From NCBI GenBank assembly GCA_022766905.1, contig JALEPU010000108.1:1-64000 (forward strand): 64,000 nt of DNA, given 5' to 3'. Source of the DNA: Lachnospiraceae bacterium (GTDB lineage: Bacteria > Bacillota > Clostridia > Lachnospirales > Lachnospiraceae). A model generated the notes under the pieces. It had not been told where the DNA came from, did no database searches, and worked only from the letters and a program-made list of their open reading frames with translations. The position numbers were made by a program, and so were the translations under genes. How positions within the stretch are numbered: the stretch's first letter is position 1; every line of letters starts with the position of its first letter. This document shows positions 52,791 through 61,291 of the stretch, in pieces.

Positions 52791-53189
52791 TTACAAGGGG
52801 AGATGACAAAAGATTGATATTTGTATAAAGTAAATTCTTTTTTTCATTTGACAATTTAGGTAGAACTTCCAAAACGCATGAATCAATTGTTCATAGCCGG
52901 TACAGCGACATAAATTTCCGGAAATTGCTCTCCGGATTTCCTCCCTTGTTGCATCCGGATTTTCATCCAGCAATGCTTTGGCGCTCATAATAAATCCAGG
53001 CGTACAAAATCCACACTGAAGTGCATGATTTCTTAATACCGCTTCCTGGATAGGATCCAGTTTTCCATCCATAATGACCGTACAGGCCCTGCACTCTCCT
53101 ACACTACAGCCTTCCTTAGTTCCTGTCAGATGTAATTTATCCCGGAGCAAATCAATTTCATGAAACTTTTTTTCTCCTAATAACGGCAT
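52791..53189 (-). pseudogene. Decayed [2Fe-2S] subunit of a xanthine dehydrogenase/CO dehydrogenase-type enzyme
   Basis: 132 residues. TGTKEGCSVGECRACTV and LQCGFCTPGFIMSAKALLDE...GNLCRCTGY belong to the XdhC/CoxS small subunit. About 30-35 residues are missing between IMDGKL and DPIQEAV, including the fourth cysteine of the plant-type cluster. The N-terminal ~20 residues are also missing, and a terminator of the neighbouring gene ends just before the frame. No molybdenum or FAD subunit gene is near. Almost certainly a non-functional remnant. Confidence 0.75.
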
Positions 53190-53207
53190 ATCAATTCTCC
53201 CATCTGT

Positions 53208-53255
53208 GAAAAAAAAAAGAAGTCTGACAGCCTTTGTGAAAGGTTATCAAACTTC
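53208..53255 (-). terminator. Terminator of the polymer-synthesis gene pair
   Basis: On the minus strand GAAGTTTGATAACCTTT pairs with AAAGGCTGTCAGACTTC around a short loop and is followed by ten T. It lies about 150 bases after the stop of the pyruvyltransferase-FrhB gene. Confidence 0.85.
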
Positions 53256-53402
53256 TTACATCCCTTTTTTATTGATATTATTATATCAAAAGGGACATCT
53301 GCGGTCAACTATTTTATCCTGTCTTTTTTCTTTTTCCGAAAAAAAGATAGAAATCAAGACAAAATACTTTGTATTATGAACGGATCTGTCCACCTGAATT
53401 CA

Positions 53403-55691
53403 TTAAATACCCTTGATTCCACCTTTTTTGGATCGATTAAAGGTCAGCAGCAAATCATCGATTGGTTTTTCATCGATGTAGTACATCAATCTGCTTCTGG
53501 TACCAAGCATAGCCATAACTCTTCTGTAATTATGAGAATATGCTTTTTCAAATGTACTCTCTAAAGTCACTACATCATCTTTCCACTCTTCAAAGAAGGC
53601 TTTTCCTTTTGGTGTATTGATCTTTAACAGAGAGATTCCTTTTTCATCTGCGAATTCCGGATGTTCTTCTTCTATACCCCAATAATCTCCTATGGTAATA
53701 TCTCCCACGCCTACCTGCTTTCCTACATATTCACAGTTATAACAGCATGGGCGCTGAATATTATTGCTTCTGAAAGCACGACTGAAATTCTGTTTTAAGG
53801 CACTCTCAAAATCTATACTTCCTGACTCAAACTCAATCAGAATATATGGCTGATTGACTCCTTTTAATTTATTTCGGAATTCAAAATTCGTCATCTTGGA
53901 TTTGTACACACTTTCCAGATATTCACAGTATTTGCGGAATACCTTTGGGGAACTTACGCCATGACAGATCAACTCAACCGTATACAGTTTTTCATATTCT
54001 TTTCCAAGATAGCTTTTCAGACCTGCAATCTGACAAGGAGTTCCTGTATATAAAACATACTGATCCTCTAAAAGAAGCTCTTTGACTCTTTGTTTTACAT
54101 CTTTGCTGTCTGCACAGACATATTTGGAACCGCGGAATTTCTCACACCCTTCTTCTGTATCTGCTATATCGTAAATGACGTTCATATCTTCATCATAACG
54201 GACACCCACTACTTTGCCGCCTTTTTTCAGCACATTCTGATACATAGGCGTAAACATGCCGCCACTGGAACTGTGTTTTACAACATCCTCATCTTTGCAA
54301 TACGCCGCATAGACCTGAGGGAAAGTCTCTTCCTGTACATTTTTGGAAGACTGTTGATGATAAATACAGGTCTTTTTACATTTATCGCAATGGATACAGA
54401 TCTCTTCGTCAATCACCGGATACAGAAAACCTTCTTTGTCTTCTTCCATATGAATTGCATTGACCGGACAGGCATCCTTGCAGGCACCACATCCATAACA
54501 GCGGAACACATCTTCTCTCTCGAAATAAGTTCTGTCATCCACTGTCTTGGTTCCACTTAATGATTTAGCCAGGAACTCTTTGGCGTGATCGCCCATGGCC
54601 CTTCTCTTTGCTTCCACTGCTTCATAATCAATATCAAGCACGGATAAATCTTCCGGAATCAACTTACCATTGGAAATCAAATGTTCCGGAATACCAAGTT
54701 CATCCAACAGATTCTTCATACGGTCCGGATTTTTAAAATGAGGAACGGTAATGAAATTCTTCTGATAAATCAACGCAAATACAGTACAATGGAAAGAATT
54801 GGTGATTACAAATTCTGCGTCAGAAACAAGGCCTAAAAATTCTTCAATTCCACCTGTAAAATGTCCTGCTTCATTGGAAAAAACTTTCTGATTCCAGTTA
54901 TGAATCACCGGAAGTCCAAGTCGTTTGGACATCTCTTCTACCACACTGTTTAAATCTTCATCCACACGTTTTAAATGTACGTTGTGGACATAAATGTATT
55001 TACCTTTTTTCCTTGGTGCTTTTTTCAGTTTATCAAAGTCTTCCCTTTGTAACAGGAAAGTAGGGTCGGCAACCAGATCGACCGGTTTATCCGTCAGCTT
55101 CATCACTTCCTGCCGGGCTTTCTTCTCTCTTACCGAAATACTGTCAAAGTTTCTCAGATACCGTTCAAACAACAGCTTAAACTGAGGCGGTATTTCTTCT
55201 GTTCCGATACTTGCCGCGTATGAAATACGAAGAGCATCCTCATTGGCAAATTGAAGAAAATAGGCCGGACTGATTCCTTTCATCATAGTAGCATTCCAGA
55301 TCTGATCACTTCCCGCAATCAGGGCATCATAATGTAAATCCGCATTAAGAAGATCCACATAAGTATTAAATTCCCGGGTAACCGGAAGTTTATGATGAAT
55401 GAAATGTTCAAATTTATGATACTTTTCGCTTCTTGCCGGATCTAAAACCCGATAAGCTGCACAACGTGCCTTATAATAAGCTCCATTGGCAAGCTGATTA
55501 ATAAACTCTTTTTCACTCACTTTACGATTTGTCTTATTGGCAAGCCAATATAACTTATCAATCACAGGAAGGCGAAGATTTACAATCTCCACTTCATGGC
55601 CCTGCTGTTTTAAATATTCCTGTAAAGACCAGGCCTGAAGAACCGCACCATAATTATGGGCACTGTGAAATGTAATAATACCAATCTTCAT
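53403..55691 (-). CDS. Fusion of polysaccharide pyruvyltransferase with ferredoxin/FrhB-type flavoprotein
   Basis: 762 residues from the ATG at 55691 (GGAGAAG upstream, two bases after the previous stop). About 1-365 is a polysaccharide pyruvyltransferase (KIGIITFHSAHNYGAVLQAW, LIAGSDQIWN, FVITNSFHCTVFALIY). About 375-425 has two 4Fe-4S motifs, CYGCGACKDACP and CIHCDKCKKTC. About 435-760 is a coenzyme F420-reducing hydrogenase beta subunit-like domain (SSSGGMFTPMYQNVLKKGG, LYTGTPCQIAGLKSYLG, GDITIGDYWGIEE). It would tie redox chemistry to transfer of a pyruvyl or related group to a surface glycan. Exact reaction unknown. Confidence 0.87.
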   Translation of the reverse strand: MKIGIITFHSAHNYGAVLQAWSLQEYLKQQGHEVEIVNLRLPVIDKLYWLANKTNRKVSEKEFINQLANGAYYKARCAAYRVLDPARSEKYHKFEHFIHHKLPVTREFNTYVDLLNADLHYDALIAGSDQIWNATMMKGISPAYFLQFANEDALRISYAASIGTEEIPPQFKLLFERYLRNFDSISVREKKARQEVMKLTDKPVDLVADPTFLLQREDFDKLKKAPRKKGKYIYVHNVHLKRVDEDLNSVVEEMSKRLGLPVIHNWNQKVFSNEAGHFTGGIEEFLGLVSDAEFVITNSFHCTVFALIYQKNFITVPHFKNPDRMKNLLDELGIPEHLISNGKLIPEDLSVLDIDYEAVEAKRRAMGDHAKEFLAKSLSGTKTVDDRTYFEREDVFRCYGCGACKDACPVNAIHMEEDKEGFLYPVIDEEICIHCDKCKKTCIYHQQSSKNVQEETFPQVYAAYCKDEDVVKHSSSGGMFTPMYQNVLKKGGKVVGVRYDEDMNVIYDIADTEEGCEKFRGSKYVCADSKDVKQRVKELLLEDQYVLYTGTPCQIAGLKSYLGKEYEKLYTVELICHGVSSPKVFRKYCEYLESVYKSKMTNFEFRNKLKGVNQPYILIEFESGSIDFESALKQNFSRAFRSNNIQRPCCYNCEYVGKQVGVGDITIGDYWGIEEEHPEFADEKGISLLKINTPKGKAFFEEWKDDVVTLESTFEKAYSHNYRRVMAMLGTRSRLMYYIDEKPIDDLLLTFNRSKKGGIKGI

Positions 55692-55692
55692 T

Positions 55693-58095
55693 CTATGCTT
55701 CTCCTTCAAATAATTTTTCAAACTGCATCACTGACTGCTGATTATATCCTTCATAATCTACATGCATCGGAGCAATCTTTCCGGCATCAAACGCTTTCAT
55801 ACCTTCATAGATCCCCTTCACATCCGGAGATACCAGATAGCCGCCATGCTCTCTCATAAATCCCTGAGGCCCTACAATGTCTGTGGAAATAACCGGGATT
55901 CCAAGAGTGTCTGCCTCCAGAAGAACCAGACCAAGTCCTTCATATAAGGAAGATAAAATAAATAAATCACAACATTTTAAAATTGGCATTGGATTCGATA
56001 CAGACTTAATAATCACTACATTCTTTCCGCATGGAAGAGCCTTCGCCTGTGACAGTGTCTGTTCATATAAAACGCCGTAGCCTCCAATAATAATCAGATA
56101 GCTGTTCGGATTTTCATTATAATATTTATTGAATGCTTTCAAAAGCATTGCATGCCCTTTTTCCGGTGAAAAACGCCCTATAGTAATAAACTTTCTCGCA
56201 TCACTGGAAAGGATCTCTTTTAATTCATCTAAAAGAACGGTACAAAGAGTCTCCGGATCAAAGGTAATCTCTTTTTCTGCTTTTTTCAAAACAGATTTAT
56301 AATCGTGACAGTTATTTACAACCTGAATGTTCTTTTTATTCTCACCAAGCTGTAAAGTCGGCTCATAAATATCTGTGGTAACCGGAACAACTTTATCGTA
56401 ATCATGGTAAGCCCGCTTTAAGGTCGGCTCATGCTGATTGCCTTTTGAACGAATCTCTTCTACCATATCGTTATGCACAAAAATCATTCGTTTGGTCGGA
56501 GCCTGCAAAAACATATTAATAATATCTTTCTCATAACCGGCATAATGGATTACCGCATCAAAATGACAGAACCCGAAATTTCTCTGATACAGTCTTTCAT
56601 AAAAACGATCTACCTTTTTCAGAACAGACGGACTTTCTTCATTCTTCTTATAGTACCGGTTCATCTTTAGCGTTTCTCCCAAAGACTTGCCCTGCATCGA
56701 TGCGATTGGAATGAAACTGATATCCTTTGGTAAAAGATCGATTCTTTCCGGGAATTTCCGCAGGGAAGCAGAACGGAAGGTTACGATATAATTTCTCTTC
56801 TCTGTGTCAATATTGGCCAGAAGGTTGAGTACTGCTGTCGTCAGACCACTCTTTGCAAGAGAACCGGTGTAAAGCAGCACATTTTCTTTGCCATTGTTCG
56901 GCGCTGTCTGTTCTTCATATACATGCTCTCCTTTGATGATATGACGGCAAAGCTTAGCTGCCACATTCTCTTCATCGTAGGTACAGAACTTTTCTCTGAA
57001 CGGACCGTCATCATAATCTTTCGGAGCCCGCAATTCACGAAGAAGTGCTTTGACGCTTCGAACCTGAGGGAATGGGAAGGTATCCATGGATACATAAACC
57101 CCTCTCTCATCCATATAATACTCTCTGTCATATACAAACAGGACAATCTTATTGCCGGAATTGGCATAATCAAATAAAATACTGGAATAATCCGTTACCA
57201 TACAATCACAGATATTCAAAATGTCATAGGCATCATAGCCTGCCGGAAATGGTTTGATATGCACATAGTTGGAGTAATCAATGGCATCACTGATAAACGG
57301 ATGAAGACGAACAAAGAAAATCTCGTCATCCGTCAGATTCTCATCTAATTTCACAAAATAGTATTCCAGCTGGCTGGTCATCTTTTCGGAATCAATCTGC
57401 TTTAACACACCTCTCCAGGTTGGCATATATCCATACAGCCGTTTTCCTTCCAGATGAAGCTTTTCCCGAAGCTCTCTGCTCTTTTCCTTATCAAAAAATA
57501 CGGAATTCCGCGGATAGCCGGAGCAGAGAATCTTGCCCTGGTATAAATTCTTTAACAGGTAAGCAGAAACCATAATATCTTTCATATAATCACTTGGATA
57601 AATCAGATAGTCCGCCATCAGATGGTTCTTCTGTACGTTACCCATATCATAGGCTCTGTTGCCCACGTCTTTTCCCATCATCTTAAGAGGGGTTCCATGC
57701 CAGGTATTGGTAATGACCTGTCCCTCTTTTTTTGCATACCATGCCGGGAAGGTAGTATCTGTAAACAGATATTTTGCAAGGGCTGCTGCTTTCACATAGG
57801 CAAGTCCGTTCTCTTTGATCAGTTTGACTCCCTGAAGCTTGTACAGCTCTACCATACCGGATACCATATCCCGCTTTTCTTTATTGCAGGAAATAAAAAT
57901 CTGATATCTTTTATAATCCGGATTGTGAGTCAGTTCTTCTACAATCCGAAGCATGTTGCTTCCAAGATCCTTGCCGTTCTTTGAGTCTACTAATATCCAG
58001 GATTCCTTTAATCCAGGCTTATAATAGAATACCGTATACCAAGACATTAAAAGCAATGACTTGATTTTTAATAATAGCTTTTTCAAACGCTTCAT
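55693..58095 (-). CDS. Fusion of CDP-glycerol glycerophosphotransferase-type and GT4 glycosyltransferase domains
   Basis: 800 residues from the ATG at 58095 (AGGAG 11 bases upstream; a GTG at 58107 is too close to that site). About 20-390 is a TagB/TagF-type polyol-phosphate transferase: TNTWHGTPLKMMGKD and MVTDYSSILFDYA carry the catalytic His and Ser/Asp region. About 405-800 is a GT4 glycosyltransferase with FITIGRFSPEKGHAMLL and LSSLYEGLGLVLLEA. It would build a glycerol-phosphate and sugar containing polymer on the inner membrane face. The pyruvyltransferase-FrhB gene follows at once, so both act on one polymer. Confidence 0.87.
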   Translation of the reverse strand: MKRLKKLLLKIKSLLLMSWYTVFYYKPGLKESWILVDSKNGKDLGSNMLRIVEELTHNPDYKRYQIFISCNKEKRDMVSGMVELYKLQGVKLIKENGLAYVKAAALAKYLFTDTTFPAWYAKKEGQVITNTWHGTPLKMMGKDVGNRAYDMGNVQKNHLMADYLIYPSDYMKDIMVSAYLLKNLYQGKILCSGYPRNSVFFDKEKSRELREKLHLEGKRLYGYMPTWRGVLKQIDSEKMTSQLEYYFVKLDENLTDDEIFFVRLHPFISDAIDYSNYVHIKPFPAGYDAYDILNICDCMVTDYSSILFDYANSGNKIVLFVYDREYYMDERGVYVSMDTFPFPQVRSVKALLRELRAPKDYDDGPFREKFCTYDEENVAAKLCRHIIKGEHVYEEQTAPNNGKENVLLYTGSLAKSGLTTAVLNLLANIDTEKRNYIVTFRSASLRKFPERIDLLPKDISFIPIASMQGKSLGETLKMNRYYKKNEESPSVLKKVDRFYERLYQRNFGFCHFDAVIHYAGYEKDIINMFLQAPTKRMIFVHNDMVEEIRSKGNQHEPTLKRAYHDYDKVVPVTTDIYEPTLQLGENKKNIQVVNNCHDYKSVLKKAEKEITFDPETLCTVLLDELKEILSSDARKFITIGRFSPEKGHAMLLKAFNKYYNENPNSYLIIIGGYGVLYEQTLSQAKALPCGKNVVIIKSVSNPMPILKCCDLFILSSLYEGLGLVLLEADTLGIPVISTDIVGPQGFMREHGGYLVSPDVKGIYEGMKAFDAGKIAPMHVDYEGYNQQSVMQFEKLFEGEA

Positions 58096-58207
58096 ATCTA
58101 CTTTCACTCCTAATGTAAAGTTAATGTTAAAACAATTATAACATACCTCAAAGACATGTCAATTCATTTCCCTTTTCTAAAATTTGAAAGTTTCGTGATA
58201 TATTTCC

Positions 58208-59419
58208 TTACACAAATACATACTTTTCCAGTCTGTTAAATGCTTCTTTGACTCTGGATAAAGGCAGTGCCAGATTCATGCGGATCGCATATTCTCCATG
58301 AAAAATCCTGCCATCCTGCCAGGCAACACCTACATCCCATCCGGCTTTTTCCAGCTCATCTAACGTCTTTTTGTGAGTCTTGCACCAGTCTTCACAATCT
58401 AAAAAGAGCATGTAAGTTCCTTCCGGCTTACTTACTTTTACTCCTGGAAAATGAGTTTTAATAAAGTCACAGGCATAATTTACGTTTTCACTTAATACCT
58501 GACAAAGCTCGTCCACCCATTCCTGCCCTTCCGGTTTATAAGCACCAATCAAAGCATGCATGGAAAGTACGTTCATCGAATTATAGTGGGACTTGCTTCC
58601 AACAGCCCGAACCCGGTTTCTCAAATAGGAATTATAAATAATGTGATAGCTTCCTACCAGTCCGGCCAGATTAAAAGTTTTACTTGGAGCATAAAGGGCT
58701 ATGGTACGATTTTTTGCATCTTCGCTGACAGACTGAAGAGGGGTATGTTTATGTCCATTCAAAAGGAGATCCGACCAGATTTCATCGGAAATCACAATAC
58801 AGTCATTGGCTTTATACACCTCCATGGCTTTTTCCAGTTCCCACTTTTCCCAAACGCGGCCGGTAGGGTTGTGAGGATTACAAAAAACAGCCACATGAAT
58901 CTGATTTTCTTTTATCTTCGCATCCATGTCTTCAAAATCCATCCGCCAGATTCCATCTTCATCCTGTTTTAACGAACTGTGGACAATTTTAAATCCTCCA
59001 TTACTCAAACTGCTCGTAAATCCAATATAAGTTGGGCTATGCACCAATACTTTATCACCATGAGCCGCAAAGGCATTGACTGCAGACATAACTCCGCCCA
59101 GCACTCCATTTTCGTAACCAATACAGTCCTCTGTAAGATCCGTTACTCCATGTCTTTCTTTCTGCCAGTTTATAATGGACTGAAAATATTCCTCTGTTGG
59201 CATAAAATAACCATAAGCCGGGTGCTTTGCCCGTTCCATCATCGCCTCGGGAATGGTAGGAACGGTCGGAAAGTTCATATCCGCAACCCACATAGGAATC
59301 ACGTCAAATCCTTCTTTTGGCGGATCCGGAGTAAAACCAAATCCTTCTTTTCCCAGGCCATCTACTGCAATAGCATCTTTTCCATGCCGATCCATGATCG
59401 AAGTAAAATCATATTTCAT
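58208..59419 (-). CDS. PatB/MalY-type aminotransferase (cystathionine beta-lyase)
   Basis: 403 residues. It is a fold-type I PLP enzyme of the MalY/PatB branch: VIPMWVADMNFPTVP, GYENGVLGGVMSAVNAF, FCNPHNPTGRVWEKWEL and LYAPSKTFNLAGLVGS (the PLP lysine) are seen. These enzymes split cystathionine or other cysteine S-conjugates to pyruvate, ammonia and thiol. It is divergent from an XRE regulator whose operator palindromes start about 100 bases away, so shared control is possible. It is not near sulfur-metabolism genes. Confidence 0.92.
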   Translation of the reverse strand: MKYDFTSIMDRHGKDAIAVDGLGKEGFGFTPDPPKEGFDVIPMWVADMNFPTVPTIPEAMMERAKHPAYGYFMPTEEYFQSIINWQKERHGVTDLTEDCIGYENGVLGGVMSAVNAFAAHGDKVLVHSPTYIGFTSSLSNGGFKIVHSSLKQDEDGIWRMDFEDMDAKIKENQIHVAVFCNPHNPTGRVWEKWELEKAMEVYKANDCIVISDEIWSDLLLNGHKHTPLQSVSEDAKNRTIALYAPSKTFNLAGLVGSYHIIYNSYLRNRVRAVGSKSHYNSMNVLSMHALIGAYKPEGQEWVDELCQVLSENVNYACDFIKTHFPGVKVSKPEGTYMLFLDCEDWCKTHKKTLDELEKAGWDVGVAWQDGRIFHGEYAIRMNLALPLSRVKEAFNRLEKYVFV

Positions 59420-59522
59420 AATACTGTCTCCTTGTATCCTGTTTTTCTATTCTTAATTTCAGTATAACGATTTATCGGTAAAAAGCAAGCTGAAACCAGT
59501 GAAATTGATTTCCAAAGCAAAA

Positions 59523-59601
59523 TGACAAGAAAAATTGTCAAAAATGTATTGACAAGAATGCTTGTCATATGTTATTCTCTATTTGACAAGAAAAGTTGTC
59601 A
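59523..59601 (+). promoter_or_regulatory. Three operator palindromes over the XRE-gene promoter
   Basis: TGACAAGAAAAATTGTCA (59523-59540), TGACAAGAATGCTTGTCA (59550-59567) and TGACAAGAAAAGTTGTCA (59584-59601) share TGACAA-N6-TTGTCA. The middle one overlaps a -35 box (TTGACA, 59549-59554), followed after 18 bases by TATTCT (59573-59578). A half-site TTGACAA lies at 59604-59610. The arrangement fits cooperative autorepression by the XRE protein. Confidence 0.82.
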
Positions 59602-59645
59602 TTTTGACAAAGAAAGCTTTCAATCACAAATATGGAGGTGGTTAA

Positions 59646-59861
59646 GTGCCATTATATAATCGTTTAAAAGAATACCGGGCAAAGATAGGCGTCAATCAAC
59701 AGGAGATGGGGAAGCTTGCCGGGGTGTCCCGACAGACCATCAGTCAGATTGAACGGGGAGATTACTCTCCTTCCGTCACACTTGCTTTAAAAATTGCAAA
59801 AGTATTTGAAGTTACCGTAGAAGATATTTTCTGGTATGAGGAGGATGAAAAAGATGTTTGA
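59646..59861 (+). CDS. XRE-family transcriptional regulator
   Basis: 71 residues starting with GTG at 59646, behind GGAGGTGG. It is a single HTH domain: LKEYRAKIGVNQQEMGKLAGVSRQTISQIERGDYSPS is summarised by NQQEMGKLAG (helix 2) and SRQTISQIERG (helix 3). The tail VFEVTVEDIFWYEEDE is typical of the short regulators paired with DUF3169-like membrane proteins. Three matched palindromes cover its promoter, so it is probably autoregulated. The next gene starts 8 bases before its stop. Confidence 0.92.
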   Translation: MPLYNRLKEYRAKIGVNQQEMGKLAGVSRQTISQIERGDYSPSVTLALKIAKVFEVTVEDIFWYEEDEKDV

Positions 59862-60624
59862 TCGAAAAGCAGAAATAAAAAAAGAAAATAAAAAAGCATT
59901 TAAATGGTTTATGCTCATTATTGTTATATCCGGATTTGTTGGCGGCCTGATCGGAGGCCTCGGTTATTGGTCGGGAGAATCTGTCATTGGCTTGAAAGAG
60001 AAACTTGCCTTGACAGCTGCAAATTATGCTCCCTATCTAATGGCTGTTACCGGATTCCTGTTCCATCTGTATAGCTGGTCCGGATACATGTCAGGAAAAA
60101 AATTATTTCAACAATGGACCGGCGCAGATGAGGAAGAAGATGTACCAAAACAAATCGAGTTAAAAATCAGCTATGGTATGACAGCCTCTGCTTTAAATAC
60201 CATTCTGAATTTTCTTCTGTTTGCTTTTGGATTAAACGACCAGGTAATGAAGAGTACCTCATCCTCTCGTATCCTCATCTCCCTTGGTCTGTTTGTTATA
60301 AATCTTGCTCTCATTATCCTTTATCAGCAGAAAGCGGTAGATTTGTTAAAAGAAATGAATCCGGAAAAGCAGGGAAGTATTTATGATGTCCATTTTCAGA
60401 AAAAATGGATGGTAACCTGTGACGAAGGCGAAAAAGCCCAGATTTATGAATCCGCCTGGACCGCCTACTATGTGATGAACAATGTATTTGTATTTGCCTG
60501 GCTCATCACGTTCCTGGCCAACAACTTTTTTCAGACCGGCCTCTTCGCCTGCATTGTCGTAACCATCCTGTGGGCCATTCAAAGTTTTGTCTATTGTTAT
60601 AAGTCCATACAGTTATCCAAATAG
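59854..60624 (+). CDS. DUF3169-family membrane protein
   Basis: 256 residues from the ATG at 59854, with GAGGAGG 9 bases upstream inside the XRE gene. Predicted helices lie at about 17-40, 60-80, 110-130, 140-160, 200-222 and 228-248. The pairing of an XRE regulator with this membrane family is widespread in Firmicutes, but neither a ligand nor a mechanism is known. Overlap of 8 bases with the XRE gene shows tight co-expression. It may be a sensor, a toxin-immunity protein or a stress protein; no evidence here decides. Confidence 0.78.
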   Translation: MFDRKAEIKKENKKAFKWFMLIIVISGFVGGLIGGLGYWSGESVIGLKEKLALTAANYAPYLMAVTGFLFHLYSWSGYMSGKKLFQQWTGADEEEDVPKQIELKISYGMTASALNTILNFLLFAFGLNDQVMKSTSSSRILISLGLFVINLALIILYQQKAVDLLKEMNPEKQGSIYDVHFQKKWMVTCDEGEKAQIYESAWTAYYVMNNVFVFAWLITFLANNFFQTGLFACIVVTILWAIQSFVYCYKSIQLSK

Positions 60625-60655
60625 TTTCATAGGATAGGAATCATTTGTATCTATC

Positions 60656-60704
60656 GGGGGTGTTGCAAAATAAAGATATCATATCTTTACTTTGCAACAT
60701 CCCC
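60656..60704. repeat. 49-bp near-perfect palindrome, possible abutting IS ends
   Basis: 24-base arms (60656-60679 and 60681-60704) differ at two positions and carry GGTGTTGCAAAATAAAG-type sequence around a single-base centre. No T-run follows. It reads like two terminal inverted repeats joined directly. The decayed VWA gene ends inside it. Confidence 0.7.
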
Positions 60705-60951
60705 AGTCCGCACACTCATCGAAGGCAGCCGATGCTGTAGGAGCAGTTGATGCTCTTACTCTGGATACGGCCTTTGATAATACTTCATAATTAAGCTTTG
60801 TTCCTGCCTGATCACATTCATAATTTACTGCCCTGCTTGCCTGTACACCAAATCTTCCGGCCACAGCAATGGCATCTATATTAGCCCCAAGAAACATACA
60901 CTTCCGGCCGAAGTCCTTCCTCTTTCGGATAGGCAAACCCGCCTGTCCCAA
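60705..60951 (-). pseudogene. C-terminal fragment of a VWA-domain (TerY/YegL-like) protein
   Basis: A frame of about 80 residues reads CMFLGANIDAIAVAGRFGVQ and NYEVLSKAVSRVRAS, the end of a von Willebrand A-domain protein. It lacks the N-terminal MIDAS part. The frame runs on into the palindrome at 60656-60704, whose bases encode its last residues, so the true C-terminus has been lost. Its start is fused to the remains of a macro-domain gene. A non-functional remnant. Confidence 0.65.
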
Positions 60952-61165
60952 TCAGTGGAAACGCTATGGTCTTTACATCATTCTCCAGGGCAAGTTCTAA
61001 ACTTTTTTTTATAACAGGAACGCAGTTTTTTCTCTTCCTCATGGTTTCCATCTATGAAAAGAGGACTTACCGCATGGATAATGTATTTGCATTCTAAGTT
61101 AAATCCGGGGGTTAAAAACACTTCTCCCTCCGGAACAAAGCCAATATTCTTGAATGGCATTTTTT
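60890..61165 (-). pseudogene. Fragment of a macro-domain (ADP-ribose-binding) protein, frameshifted
   Basis: MPFKNIGFVPEGEVFLTPGF, then YIIHAVSPLFIDGNHEEEKK and LRSCYKK (61160 to about 61005) form a central macro-domain segment. A shift of frame in an A-rich run near 61005 is followed by SLELALENDVKTIAFPLIG and TGGFAYPKEEG in another frame (to about 60910). The N-terminal ADP-ribose loop is missing and sequence upstream to 61290 has several stops. Deletion has joined this to the VWA fragment. Confidence 0.65.
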
Positions 61166-61291
61166 ACTCTCCATGTTTCTTTTCTAACCCATACTCTTTC
61201 ATCAGTTTTTTCAATAGTCCGGATCTATGGATGCTTTCTCTAATTCTTCATATCACTTTTCTTTGAGCAACAGTAAATTTAACTTACTCAT

